The notes: generated by a model not told the origin, from the letters alone. 64,000 nt of DNA from SLRI01 sp942491185 (GCA_942491185.1 CALOAB010000016.1:62001-126000), one strand, 5' to 3'. Positions 53,600 to 63,406 are shown, counted from the first letter of the stretch. A program made the numbers and translations.

Positions 53600-56373
53600 G
53601 CTCTTCAGCCGCTCGAACACCTCGACGATCGGCCCGAGCAGCGCCGCATCCGGCTCGACGCCGAGCTTCTGGCAGCGCTCGACATACTGCTGGCACATCG
53701 GCGCCATCCAGTGGATGACCGCTTGCGGGTGTCGGAGAAACGTCGGACGCAGCACCGATCGCCTCGCGACTGCTCGATCGCGTTCAGCAGCGCTTCGAAG
53801 TGCGATCGCCTCGACATTGGAGTGCCGGGCCGTCTGGGCGAGGCGTCGACGGATGGCCCGCCTCCTCGGTGGCGCGCGAGCGCTCCTCGCGCCGGCCGAG
53901 CGCGTCGAGCATGGCGCCCAGATTGTTGAGGCTCATGGCGAGGTCGGGGTTGAAGGCGTCGGGCCTGTCCCGGGCGAGGCGGCGATAGAGGGCGACCGCC
54001 TCCTCGGTGGCGCTGAGCGCGTCCTCGCGCCGGCCGAGCGCGTTGAGCATGATGCCCAGATTGTTGAGGCTGCTTGCGAGGTCGGGGTTGAAGGCGTCGG
54101 GCCTGGCCTGGGCGAGGCGTCGGCGGATGGCGACCGCCTCCTCGGTGGCGCTGAGCGCGTCCTCGCGGCGGCCCAGCGCGTTGAGCCTGATGCCCAGATT
54201 GTTGAGGCTGGCGGCGAGGTCGGGGTTGAAGGCGTCGGGCCTGTCCCGGGCGAGGCGTCGATAGAGGCCGACCGCCTCCTCGGTGGCGCCGAGCGCGTCC
54301 TCGCGGCGGCCGAGCGCGTCGAGCCTGATGCCCAGATTGTTGAGGCTCCTCGCGAGGTCGGGGTTGAAGGCGTCGGGCCTGTCCTGGGCGAGGCGTCGGC
54401 GGATGGCGACCGCCTCCTCGGTGGCGCCGAGCGCGTCCTCGCGGCGGCCCAGCGCGTCGAGCCTGTTGCCCAGATTGTTGAGGCTCGCGGCGAGGTCTGG
54501 GTTGAAGGCGTCGGGCCTGTCCCGGGCGAGGCGTCGATAGAGGTCGACCGCCTCCTCGGTGGCGCTGAGCGCGTCCTCGCGGCGGCCCAGTTCGCTCGCG
54601 AGACTACCCATTCGGCCATAGCCGGGGGCTGCTGCTTCGAGGTCGCCGGCCTCGATCGCGCACGTGTCTGCACGGCAGCGAGCCGATGTTCGCTTGCTCG
54701 GTCTCGAACGTCGCCAAGCGCCTTGCCGCACCTCTTGCGCGTCGGACCATGTATTCCTTGCCTCACACCTTGCAGCAGCGCCAGATAATGCGCCTGATGC
54801 CGCGCCGCCGCCTCTTGTCGCTCGTCCGCTCGGCCCGCGCCTCGGCCAGCTCGCGCAAGAGATCGTGCAGCCGCCAGCGCGCACCGCCTGTCGGCTGCTG
54901 GACGAGGCTGCGTCGCCGCAGCAGCGTCAGCCGCTCGCGGGCCTCATCAGGCTCCACGCCCAGCACGGCCGCGGCGCCCGCCACCTCGAAATCGGCCGGA
55001 AAGACGCCGAGCAGCGTGAAGGCCCGCGCCAGCCCGGCGTCCGTCTCGACCAGCCGATCATGGCTGTGGCCCAGCACCACCTCGGGATCGAGCTTGGCAT
55101 CCTCGGTGGCGGCAGCGCTCCGCGCAAAGCGCGCCAGCCGTCGCTCCTTCAGCTCCGCGATGTAGGAGTCGACCGGATAGCCGGTCTCCTGCAGGTAGGC
55201 ACCCGCCACCCGCAGCGCCAAGGGCAGGTCGGCGCAGAGCCCGGCCAGCGCGTCGAGCACGGCGTCGTCCAAGCCCGGCACGATGCCGCCCAACAGCGCC
55301 TTGGCCGCCTCGCGCGACAGCTTCTCCAGCGCGACCGGCACCACCCCCGCCATGGCGAAACGCGTCCGCGAGGTGACGAGCAGCGCCGCCGGCTGCGGTG
55401 GCACGAGCTCCTGCAGCCCGGCGCCGCTCGCCACGTTGTCGAGCAGGATCAGCACCCGCTTGCCGGCGAGCCGGCTGTGATACTCGCCCGCCAGCGTATC
55501 GGGCCTGATGTCCGTAGCCCCGAGCGCCACCAGCACGTCCGTCATCGCGTCCCGCGCATCGCGCGGCTGCGTCGTGCCCAGCATGTCGACCAGGATCTGC
55601 CCGTCCGGGAAACTCGCCACGCATCCGCCGCGCCACCTCGCGCGCCAGCTCCGTCTTCCCGACCCCACCGATCCCCTGCACCGCCGAGATCGCCACCGAG
55701 CCTTCCGCCAGCGCCGCCTGCACCGCCGCGATCTCGGCCTCGTAGCCTTTGAAGTCGCCGACAGGCTGCGGGATGGAGAAGGGTGGGGCAGGGCCTTCGG
55801 CCGGGCGGGTGAGGCTGTCGAGCTTGCGATCGATGCCTTCGAGGAGATCGAGCGTCCGCCCGAAGATCGCCACCTGCAGCTCGTCGTCGAGCGTCGCCGG
55901 GATGATCTTCAGATGGAATTGGCCGACGACGCCGCGCAGCCGCCGGTGCAGCGCTTCGTCGATCTCGACCGGCGGCTTGCCGTTCCATCGTCGCCGGCTT
56001 TGCTTCGGCGAGACCCGGCGGTCGATCGTCAGCCACGCGCGCAGACCCGCTCGCATCCGCGGCTCGCTGTGCGATGTCGGCTTCGGCCATGCCGGCCAGC
56101 TCCGCGCGCGACAGGCCATGCCGCGCGAAGAGATCGATCGCCGACGCGGTCAGATGCTCGCTTGCGCGTCGTCTGTCGAGATCACGCGCTTGGCAAAGTC
56201 ACGCGAGCACGGCATCGAGCAGCTTGCTCGGCCGGTTCGCGGCGATCCGGAAAACCAGCGGTCGAAGGCTCGCCGATCTCCTCGCGGGCGAGGTCGTAGG
56301 CCGCCTTCTTCGGATCGATGACAGGGCCAGATGCCGCCTGACAAATCCGTTTCGCCCGTGCGCGTCCGGACAT
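53600..56373 (-). pseudogene. STAND ATPase (NB-ARC plus TPR), decayed by several frameshifts
   Basis: Read from 56373 down, an N-terminal region in shifting frames leads to ISAVQGIGGVGKTELAREVA, the NB-ARC P-loop (about 55690-55630). Then come VLILLDNVASGAGLQELVPP for Walker B, LLVTSRTRFAMAG and GLCADLPLALRVAGAYL. A winged-helix region follows to about 54800, then TPR repeats (53861-54551), and a C-terminal QYVERCQKLGVEPDAALLGP near 53690. At least four frame changes separate these parts. Intact relatives are single proteins of roughly 900 residues that act as signal or immune-type switches. Now dead, or the sequence has many errors. Confidence 0.7.
53861..54690 (-). repeat. 138-bp tandem repeats encoding 46-residue TPR units
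   Basis: The segment CCTCCTCGGT (plus strand) occurs at 53861, 53999, 54137, 54275, 54413 and 54551, exactly 138 bases apart. Each unit encodes a TPR of the type RRLARDRPDAFNPDLAASLN then LGRREDALSATEEAV on the minus strand. Units are nearly identical in DNA, and the frame is open across all of them (53784-54884) although the flanks are frameshifted. Confidence 0.9.
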
Positions 56374-56443
56374 CCCATAACCCCAGGTTCAATATGCTCC
56401 GGAGTAGAGACGATGCTAACGGGAAAGGAAAGAGCGCGCCGCC

Positions 56444-57154
56444 TCAGCTCATCTCGAGGCCCATGCGGTCCATCAGGCCGGGGGTGAGCTGGCCGGTGAC
56501 CGGCAGGCCGCGATCCTCCTGGAACGCCTCGATGGCGGCCCGCGTGCGCTGTCCGGCGATGCCGTCCTGGGGACCCGGATCGAAGCCCAGCTGGGCCAGC
56601 AGCTGCTGGGCGCGGAGCACGTCGGTGCGGGTCATCGAGACCGGCTCGACCCGGCTCTCCATCCAGGCCTCGAGCAAGAGGGCACGATCGGAATCGGCGA
56701 CCAGCACGTCGCGCTGCTCTTCGGTCAGCTCGGCGAAGGCGGCCGCCCGCTGCGCATTGGGTGACGCCGCATCGGCATCGGGCAACGTTGCATCCGCCTG
56801 GAGCGTCGCCTCGGCGTCGCTCAACACGACCGCGTTGCTTGCTGCTACATCGGCGTCGTCGGCGATGGCGTCCGCCATGAGCTGCCCGTCGACCAGCTGC
56901 TGCGCCACCTCGCCGCCGACCAGGAGATCGCCCGTGACCACGGCGCTGCGCACCGCCACCGGGTACGCGTCGGCAGGGACCGCCTCGCCGGTGCTGAAGA
57001 TGCCGGCCCCGGGCTCGATGGCGTCGAGCGGGATGAAGTACTGGTCCTTGTCAGGATTGGCACAAGCAGCGAGCAGCAGCAGCCCGAGCCCGGTCGCGAG
57101 CGTGGCTGGTCGGTGGCAGCGGAGAGCCGAGCTTTGCATCACTTTGTCCATCAC
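56444..57154 (-). CDS. Lipoprotein with C-terminal peptidoglycan-binding domain
   Basis: 236 residues with a signal peptide ending in the lipobox LLLAAC near residue 31, so it should be anchored to a membrane. The middle is long, acidic and rich in Ala/Asp (DADAASPNAQ and similar). The end has AQQLLAQLGFDPGPQDGIAG then QRTRAAIEAFQEDRGLPVTG, a PG_binding_1 domain that may dock on the cell wall. Its ATG overlaps the stop of the EF-hand gene by four bases, so the two are co-translated. Confidence 0.8.
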   Translation of the reverse strand: MMDKVMQSSALRCHRPATLATGLGLLLLAACANPDKDQYFIPLDAIEPGAGIFSTGEAVPADAYPVAVRSAVVTGDLLVGGEVAQQLVDGQLMADAIADDADVAASNAVVLSDAEATLQADATLPDADAASPNAQRAAAFAELTEEQRDVLVADSDRALLLEAWMESRVEPVSMTRTDVLRAQQLLAQLGFDPGPQDGIAGQRTRAAIEAFQEDRGLPVTGQLTPGLMDRMGLEMS

Positions 57155-57567
57155 TGCTGCCGCCGCGTGCGGAACAGCATCTCGGCCATCGACACCTGGC
57201 CGTCGAAATCGCGATCGGCGGCGTTGAAGGCCTCGAGCTTGCGCAGGCGGATCTCGTCCAGGCTGATCACCCCGTTGCCGTTGAAATCGGCGCGGGCAAA
57301 GGCGGCCTCGCTGACGCCGACCAGCTCTTCCGGCCCGATCACGCCGTTCACGTCCGGGTCGAGGTCGATGAAGGCCGTGATCACGTCCGAGGCGAGCTCG
57401 GCCTCGTCGATCAGCCCATTGCCATCGAGATCGGCGGCGCGGAAGGCTGCCCGCTCGAGCTGCTCGGTGATCACCAGGTCCTGTGCCACGGCAGCGCTCG
57501 CCAACGCGCCGACCATGGCCCCGCCCAGCAAAGCGAGCCTTGCCATCCTCTTTGGTCCTCGGGGCAT
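57151..57567 (-). CDS. Secreted EF-hand domain protein
   Basis: About 138 residues from ATG 57567 (57546 is an alternative). The signal peptide LALLGGAMVGALASAAVAQ comes first. Four EF-hand-like loops follow: DLDGNGLIDEAEL, DPDVNGVIGPEEL, DFNGNGVISLDEI and DRDFDGQVSMAEM, spaced about 28-35 residues. Loops one and three keep the ideal D-x-D/N-x-N/D-G pattern. It probably binds Ca2+ in the periplasm. It is followed by the peptidoglycan-binding lipoprotein in a two-gene unit. Confidence 0.82.
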   Translation of the reverse strand: MPRGPKRMARLALLGGAMVGALASAAVAQDLVITEQLERAAFRAADLDGNGLIDEAELASDVITAFIDLDPDVNGVIGPEELVGVSEAAFARADFNGNGVISLDEIRLRKLEAFNAADRDFDGQVSMAEMLFRTRRQQ

Positions 57568-57790
57568 GCGGCTCGTGTCCTTACGGTTGACGTTTCTGCT
57601 CAGCCGGTGCGCACAGCTCACCAGCGCGTGATCGCAAACACGCACTTACTAAAGCATCGACACGACCACGACTTGTCAAGTCATCAGCGAGGCTGCACTA
57701 ACGGTTGCCGCGGCCCCGTGCCCGCGCGGTCGCGGGCAAATGATCGCCGAGGACCGACCTAGACGATCACCTGTCGGTAAAGGAGACAGC

Positions 57791-58717
57791 TTGGCCCTTC
57801 TGTTCTACAGCCAAGACGACGACCCCGATGCCTGGGGCAGGGCGTTGCTCGGCCAACTGCCGGAGCTCGATTTCCGCGTCTGGCCCGAGATCGGCGATCC
57901 GGCCGAGATCGACATGGCGCTGGTCTGGCTGCCACCGAAAGGCCTGCTGCAAGGCCTGCCCAACCTGAAAGCGATCTTCTCGCTCGCGGCTGGCGTCGAC
58001 GCCATGCTGGCCCAGGACGATCTGCCGGACGTCCCGCTCTGCCGGCTGATCGATCCGTCCCTGACCCGGACCATGGCCGAGTTCGTGCTGACCAACGTCC
58101 TCTACTACCACCGCGACCTCGACCGCTTCGCTCGCCAGCAAGCCGCAGCCAAATGGGATCTCGTGCTGCCGACCGCGGCCGCCGTGCGTACCGTCGGCGT
58201 CATGGGGCTGGGCGAGCTCGGTAGTGCCACGGCAGCCTTGCTGCACGCCCATGGATTTCGCGTGCAGGGCTGGAGCCGAAGCCCGCGCCAGCTGGACGGC
58301 ATCACCACTTTCGCCGGCGAGGCGGGCTTCAGGCCGTTCCTGGAAGGCAGCGATTTCCTCGTTTGCTTGTTGCCGCTCACCGCCGAGACCGCCGGCATGC
58401 TCGATGCCCGGGTCTTCGCGCATCTGCCCGAGGGCGCCGTGCTGATCCAGGTCGGGCGCGGCCGCCAGCTGGTGCCGGCCGATCTGATCGCCGCGCTCGA
58501 CAGCGGCCATCTGCGTGGCGCGCTGCTCGATGTGACGCCCAAGGAGCCGCTGCCGCCCGAGGACCCGCTCTGGCGTCATCCGGGCATTCGCATCACCCCG
58601 CACGCCGCCTCCTACGCGCTGCCCGAGACGGCGGCCGAGACCGTCGCCGCCAATATTCGCCGCCTCGCGCAGGGGCTGCCGCTCCAGGCCGTGGTCGACC
58701 GTGGCCGCGGCTACTGA
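57791..58717 (+). CDS. ghrA: Glyoxylate/hydroxypyruvate reductase A
   Basis: A D-isomer-specific 2-hydroxyacid dehydrogenase that reduces glyoxylate and hydroxypyruvate. The start is TTG 57791: AAAGGAG lies seven bases before it and the first residues become MALLFYSQDDDPDAWGRAL, typical of GhrA. The frame is open to an ATG at 57740 with no such site. 308 residues: GVMGLGELGSATAALLHAHG for NAD(P)H, FLVCLLPLTAETAGML and the catalytic His at ITPHAASYALPE. Catalytic Arg lies in LIQVGRGRQLV. Confidence 0.92.
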   Translation: MALLFYSQDDDPDAWGRALLGQLPELDFRVWPEIGDPAEIDMALVWLPPKGLLQGLPNLKAIFSLAAGVDAMLAQDDLPDVPLCRLIDPSLTRTMAEFVLTNVLYYHRDLDRFARQQAAAKWDLVLPTAAAVRTVGVMGLGELGSATAALLHAHGFRVQGWSRSPRQLDGITTFAGEAGFRPFLEGSDFLVCLLPLTAETAGMLDARVFAHLPEGAVLIQVGRGRQLVPADLIAALDSGHLRGALLDVTPKEPLPPEDPLWRHPGIRITPHAASYALPETAAETVAANIRRLAQGLPLQAVVDRGRGY

Positions 58718-58747
58718 CCCCGCCACCAGCTTCGGAGACCGCCGGCC

Positions 58748-59380
58748 ATGCCTGCAATCGTCACCATCGCCCAGCAGAAAGGCGGCGCCGGCAAGACGAC
58801 GCTCGCGGTCCAGCTCGCGACCGCCTTGCGTCAAGGCGGGCGCAGCGTCGCTGTCGTCGACATCGACCCGCAGGCGAGCCTCACCGCCTGGATGCGCTTG
58901 CGCGAGCACGAGGCCAGGGACGCCGCCGAGATCCGCTTCTCGATGGTCGGTGGCTGGCGACTCGGGGTCGAGCTCGACCGGCTGAAGCGCGAGGTGGACT
59001 GGATCGTCGTCGACAGCCCGCCGCATGCCGAGAGCGACGCCAAGGGGGCGATCAAGGCGGCCGATCTGGTGCTCGTCCCGTGCCAGCCAAGCCCGCTCGA
59101 CATCTGGGCCTCGAAGGGCACGCTGGATATTGCCATCAACGACGGCAAGCACGCAGCACTTGTGCTCAACCGCGTGCCGGCGCGCGGCCGGAGCGTCGAC
59201 GAGGCGCTGCAGTCTATTGCGGATCGTGGCTACGGCGCGCTATCTGCCCGCCTCGGCAATCGTCAGGCCTTCATCACCAGCCTCGGCCGCGGGCTCGGCG
59301 TGGTCGAGAGCGAGCCCAAGAGCGCCGCCGCGCAAGAGGTCCAGGCGCTGGCTGCCGAGGTCGAGCAGCTCTTGAGCTGA
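58748..59380 (+). CDS. ParA-family ATPase (orphan)
   Basis: A 210-residue P-loop protein with a deviant Walker A motif AQQKGGAGKTTLAVQLATAL, then AVVDIDPQASLTAWM, and WIVVDSPPHAESDAKGAIKA. No ParB partner or parS-like site is adjacent, and the protein is the short form without an N-terminal HTH. Short orphan ParA proteins often place envelope or cytoplasmic complexes rather than segregate DNA; the cargo here is unknown. It lies 30 bases after ghrA. Confidence 0.87.
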   Translation: MPAIVTIAQQKGGAGKTTLAVQLATALRQGGRSVAVVDIDPQASLTAWMRLREHEARDAAEIRFSMVGGWRLGVELDRLKREVDWIVVDSPPHAESDAKGAIKAADLVLVPCQPSPLDIWASKGTLDIAINDGKHAALVLNRVPARGRSVDEALQSIADRGYGALSARLGNRQAFITSLGRGLGVVESEPKSAAAQEVQALAAEVEQLLS

Positions 59381-59452
59381 GAGCCTGCTCGAGCAGTTTT
59401 CGTGGCGTTTCATGAAAACGGCACCATCAGGCTCTGAACCGGAGGAACATCC

Positions 59453-60820
59453 ATGTCGGCGCCACCCTCAGGCCAAGGCGAGCCGATCGAGGACCATCGC
59501 CAGCTGGTCGAGCACATCGCCGAGGGCGAGAAGCCCAAGGCCGACTGGCGGATCGGCACCGAGCACGAGAAGTTCGGTTTTTGTCGGAGCACGCTTCGGT
59601 CGCTGCCCTATGAGGGCGACCACGGCATCCGCGCATTGCTCGAGGGCCTAAGCCGCGCCTTTGGCTGGGACCTGGTCGAGGAGGAGGGCAAGCCGATCGC
59701 GTTGCAGGGCGAGGGCTGCAACATCACCCTCGAGCCCGGCGGGCAGTTCGAGCTTTCCGGCGCCCCCTTGCGCCACATTCACCAGACCTGCAGCGAGGTG
59801 CACCAGCATCTGGCCCAGGTGCGCGAGGTGGCCGATCCCTTGGGCATCGGCATGCTGGGCATGGGCTTCCAGCCGAAATGGCAGCGCGACGACATCCCCT
59901 GGATGCCCAAGGGCCGTTACGGCATCATGGGTAGCTACATGCCCAAGGTGGGCACGCTCGGCCTCGACATGATGCTCAGGACCTGCACCATCCAGGTCAA
60001 CCTCGACTTCGCCGACGAAGCCGACATGGTGAAGAAGTTTCGGGTCGGCCTGGCGCTGCAGCCGATCGCAACGGCGCTCTTCGCCAACTCACCCTTCACC
60101 GGCGGCAAGGTGAACGGCTTCGAGAGCTATCGCAGCCATATCTGGACCGACACCGACGCCGACCGCTGCGGGATCCTGCCTTTCGTCTTCGAGCCGGGCA
60201 TGGGCTACGAGCGCTATGTCGACCACGTGCTCGACGTGCCGATGTACTTCGTCTACCGCGACGGCCGCTACCTCGACGCCTCGGGCCAGTCTTTCCGCGA
60301 CTTCCTCGACGGCCGATTGCCGGCGCTGCCGGGCGAGAAGCCCACCATGAGCGACTGGGCCGACCACCTGACGACGCTCTTCCCCGAGGTTCGGCTCAAG
60401 CGCTTCCTCGAGATGCGCGGCGCCGATGGCGGCCCCTGGCGCCAGCTTTGCGGCCTGCCGGCGCTCTGGGTCGGCCTGATCTACGACCAGACCGCGCTCG
60501 ATGCCGCCTGGGATCTCTGCCGCGACTGGACCATCGAAGAGCACGAGCAGCTGCGTGCCGCCGTGCCGCGCACCGGCCTCGCCACACCGTTTCGCGGCGG
60601 CACCGTCCAGGACCTGGCACTGCGCACGCTGGAGATCGCCGAGGCCGGCCTGGCGGCGCGCAAGGTCGACGACTGGGACGCCCGCGACGAGCGCAAATAC
60701 CTGCACGCGCTCTGGGAAATCGCCAAGTCCGGCGTCACCCCCGCCACCGAGAAGCGCCGACGCTTCGAGGCCGAGTGGCACCACTCGGTCGACCCGCTCT
60801 TCGTCGCTTATGCCTACTGA
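59453..60820 (+). CDS. gshA: Glutamate--cysteine ligase (plant/alphaproteobacterial GCS2 type)
   Basis: It makes gamma-glutamylcysteine, the first step of glutathione synthesis. 455 residues with IGTEHEKFGFCRSTLRSLPY, LQGEGCNITLEPGGQFELSG for the ATP/glutamate site, and MMLRTCTIQVNLDFADEADM, then LKRFLEMRGADGGPWRQLCG. This form is usual in alphaproteobacteria and plants rather than in enterobacteria. GGAGGAACATCC precedes the ATG. No gshB is nearby. Confidence 0.94.
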   Translation: MSAPPSGQGEPIEDHRQLVEHIAEGEKPKADWRIGTEHEKFGFCRSTLRSLPYEGDHGIRALLEGLSRAFGWDLVEEEGKPIALQGEGCNITLEPGGQFELSGAPLRHIHQTCSEVHQHLAQVREVADPLGIGMLGMGFQPKWQRDDIPWMPKGRYGIMGSYMPKVGTLGLDMMLRTCTIQVNLDFADEADMVKKFRVGLALQPIATALFANSPFTGGKVNGFESYRSHIWTDTDADRCGILPFVFEPGMGYERYVDHVLDVPMYFVYRDGRYLDASGQSFRDFLDGRLPALPGEKPTMSDWADHLTTLFPEVRLKRFLEMRGADGGPWRQLCGLPALWVGLIYDQTALDAAWDLCRDWTIEEHEQLRAAVPRTGLATPFRGGTVQDLALRTLEIAEAGLAARKVDDWDARDERKYLHALWEIAKSGVTPATEKRRRFEAEWHHSVDPLFVAYAY

Positions 60821-60896
60821 GAGCCGTGATGCGAACGGCTGGCTGAAGAGCGGTTTCTGCTGATCGCTTGGTTCGACCGTTTCACTCAGGCCAGCT

Positions 60897-61709
60897 CTAT
60901 CCCGGCCAACATTGCGAACCGCCATCGACCCGGAGCACCTGGCCCGAGACGAAGGCGCCCATTGGTCCGGCGAAGAGCTCGACCACGCGGGCCACCTCGT
61001 CGACCAGGGCGATCCGCTCCAGGGTGTCCGCCTCGACGAGGCGCGCTGGGTCAACCGCTCTCGTGCCGAGATAGCGGCCGGTACGGGTGTCGCCGGGGGC
61101 GATCGAGTTGACCGTAATGTTGTGTGAGCGAAGCTCGGCCGCGAGGCAGCGCGTGTAGTGCACCACGGCGGCCTTCGAGGTCGCATAGATCGCCCCCTGC
61201 TCCCGGCCGAGGAACGCCGCGACCGAGCTCACGGTCACGATCCGCCCAGTGCGGCGCGGCATCATCCGCCGTGCCGCCGCCTGACCGACCAGGATGGTGG
61301 AGAGGAGATTGCTGTCGAGAACGGCGCGAACGTCCACCTCCTTGATGTGCACCGCGTCATTCGGGTCCGGCTTGCCGCCGGCCGCCGCGATATCGCCGCC
61401 GGCATTGTGGACGACGATGTCGAGGGGCCCAAGACGCTCGGTCACCTGGTCCAGCACCCGCTCGACCTCGCTGGCGATCGTGAGATCGCCCAGGATCGGC
61501 ATGGCCGGCACGCCGAAATCGGCAGCGATCGCCTCGGCGGTGGCGGTCAGAGTGGTGCCCTCGCCATACTCGGCCGGCCCTGTCTCACGCCGCCCGTGCA
61601 CACCGATGGCGCAGCCCAGAGCTGCCAGCCGCTCGGCGAAGGCCCGGCCGAGGCCGCGCCCCGCACCGGTCACCAAGGCCACCTGCCCCTCGAGCAGTCG
61701 CTCGCTCAT
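60897..61709 (-). CDS. SDR-family oxidoreductase
   Basis: 270 residues from ATG 61709, with GGGGAG upstream. It has VALVTGAGRGLGRAFAERLA (cofactor), VVHNAGGDIAAAGG (NAG motif), GRIVTVSSVAAF (Ser), and YATSK for the YxxxK pair. The C terminus ends in SGQVLRVDGGSQCWPG, as in FabG-like enzymes. The substrate is unknown. It lies 22 bases after the HAD-phosphatase gene on the same strand. Confidence 0.88.
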   Translation of the reverse strand: MSERLLEGQVALVTGAGRGLGRAFAERLAALGCAIGVHGRRETGPAEYGEGTTLTATAEAIAADFGVPAMPILGDLTIASEVERVLDQVTERLGPLDIVVHNAGGDIAAAGGKPDPNDAVHIKEVDVRAVLDSNLLSTILVGQAAARRMMPRRTGRIVTVSSVAAFLGREQGAIYATSKAAVVHYTRCLAAELRSHNITVNSIAPGDTRTGRYLGTRAVDPARLVEADTLERIALVDEVARVVELFAGPMGAFVSGQVLRVDGGSQCWPG

Positions 61710-61731
61710 CTCCCACTCCCCATCCAGCCTG

Positions 61732-62607
61732 CTAGAGGCGAAACCCGGGCATGGCGAAGTCGGCAACGACACCGTGCTCTTCCTCGAGCCTGGCCAGCGC
61801 TTGGCGATCGGCGGCCCGGCTGGCGCCTTCGGGGAAGTCTTCGGCGTGGATGCCGCCGAGCACGAAGGCGGCAGCCATGCCGGCGTTCTTTGCACCCTTG
61901 ATGTCGTGCTCGAAGCTGTCGCCGATGCCACAAATCTCGTCGGGCTCCAGCCCGTCCAGCACCTCGAGGCAGGCGGCGTAGATCGGTGCATGAGGCTTGC
62001 CGACATAGGTGACCTCGCCGCCGATCTCCCGGTAGCGCTCGGCGAGGCTGCCCGGCGCCTGGGTAAGGCCGCCATCGCTCGGTGCCACCCGATCAGGGTT
62101 GGCGCAGATCATCGGCAGCTTGCGCTTGGCCGCGCGCTCGATCAGCCGATCGAACGTGTCGATCGAGTGGGTTTCGGCATCGAGCCAGGTGAGATAGATG
62201 AAGTCCGCCTCGTCGGGATCGGTGACCAGATCGAGATCGAGATCCTCCACCGGCCCGTAGTCGTCGGCCCTGGTCAACAACAGGCAGCGCCGGCCGAGCC
62301 TGGTGAAGGGCTCGATCGCTCGCTCCTTGAGCGCCAGCCAGGTCGCCTCGCCCGAGGTGACGACGCCGGCGAGCGCTCTGGTGTTGAAGCCCAGCTCCTG
62401 CAGCCGCTCCTCGTTGAATGATCGCCGTCGGCCGGAATTGGTCAGCAGCACCACCCGCTTGTTGCGGCGGGAAAGCTCGGCCAGGACGTCCAAGGCACCC
62501 GGATAGATCCGCTCGCCATTGTGCAGCACGCCCCACTGGTCGATGAGGAAGCCTTCATAGGCGTCGATGAAGGCGCCGACCCCGTCGACGAACGCGCTTG
62601 CGTGCAC
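61732..62607 (-). CDS. HAD-superfamily class IIA hydrolase (TIGR01459 type)
   Basis: 291 residues from GTG 62607. It has GFLIDQWGVLHNGERIYPGA, in which the usual DxDG is replaced by DQWGV as in the TIGR01459 group, VVLLTNSGRRR for motif II, GKPHAPIYAACLEVL for motif III, and GIGDSFEHDIKGAKNAGM for motif IV. The cap is of the NagD type. Its substrate is not known. The frame is open to 62724, overlapping the divergent SDR gene, which makes GTG 62607 the better start. Confidence 0.88.
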   Translation of the reverse strand: MHASAFVDGVGAFIDAYEGFLIDQWGVLHNGERIYPGALDVLAELSRRNKRVVLLTNSGRRRSFNEERLQELGFNTRALAGVVTSGEATWLALKERAIEPFTRLGRRCLLLTRADDYGPVEDLDLDLVTDPDEADFIYLTWLDAETHSIDTFDRLIERAAKRKLPMICANPDRVAPSDGGLTQAPGSLAERYREIGGEVTYVGKPHAPIYAACLEVLDGLEPDEICGIGDSFEHDIKGAKNAGMAAAFVLGGIHAEDFPEGASRAADRQALARLEEEHGVVADFAMPGFRL

Positions 62608-62656
62608 GGCTTTGTTCCAGTGTGCTGTGTGACCGAAGACTGAACGGAGAAAACCC

Positions 62657-63406
62657 GTGGCAACACCTATCGACCTAGGCCTCGAAGGCAAGCGCGTTCT
62701 GATCACCGGCGCCAGTCGTGGCATCGGTGCGGCAGCCGCGCGACTGTTCGCCGAAGCAGGCGCACGCCTGGCGCTGCACTATCGGCGAGAGCCGGCCGAG
62801 GCAGGTGCAATCGAGGGGGCCGTGCTGCTGCAAGCGGACTTCACCGATCGCAAGAGCCCGGCACGGGTCGTCGAGGCGGCCGTCACAGCCCTCGGTGGGC
62901 TCGACGTGCTGGTCAACAATGCCGGGCACATGCTCGGCCGCACCCGGCTCGCCGACATGGACGACGCGGCGCTCGATCGGGTGTTCGACCTCAATGCGCG
63001 CTCGGTGGTCGCGGCCAGCCGAGCGGCCTTGCCGGCGCTCCGGGCGAGCGGCGGCTCGATCATCAACGTCACCTCGATCTCGGCACGCAGCGGCGGCAGC
63101 GCCGGCTCGGCGCTCTACTCAGGCTCCAAGGCCTTCGTCTCGACTTTCACGCGCGCACTCGCCACCGAGCTCGCCGGCGACGGCATCCGGGTGAATGCGG
63201 TCTCGCCCGGAACCATCATGACCGAGTTCCACGAGGTCTACTCGACGCCGGAGAAGCTCGAAGGGACCCGCAAGCAGATCCCGCTGCAGCGGCTGGGGCA
63301 GGGCGATGATTGCGCCGGCGCGTTTCTCTTCCTCGCGTCTGAGCGCCTCGGCGGCTACGTCACCGGGCAGATCCTCGAGGTCAACGGCGGTCAGCTGATG
63401 CCCTGA
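62657..63406 (+). CDS. SDR-family oxidoreductase (FabG-like)
   Basis: 249 residues from GTG 62657, with CGGAGAA upstream. RVLITGASRGIGAAAARLFA, DVLVNNAGHMLGRT, SIINVTSISARSGG and YSGSKAF give the complete SDR set, and the end GYVTGQILEVNGGQLMP is FabG-like. It is divergent from the HAD gene with about 50 bases between. It is not closely like the SDR at 60897, so it does not look like a recent duplicate. Confidence 0.9.
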   Translation: MATPIDLGLEGKRVLITGASRGIGAAAARLFAEAGARLALHYRREPAEAGAIEGAVLLQADFTDRKSPARVVEAAVTALGGLDVLVNNAGHMLGRTRLADMDDAALDRVFDLNARSVVAASRAALPALRASGGSIINVTSISARSGGSAGSALYSGSKAFVSTFTRALATELAGDGIRVNAVSPGTIMTEFHEVYSTPEKLEGTRKQIPLQRLGQGDDCAGAFLFLASERLGGYVTGQILEVNGGQLMP

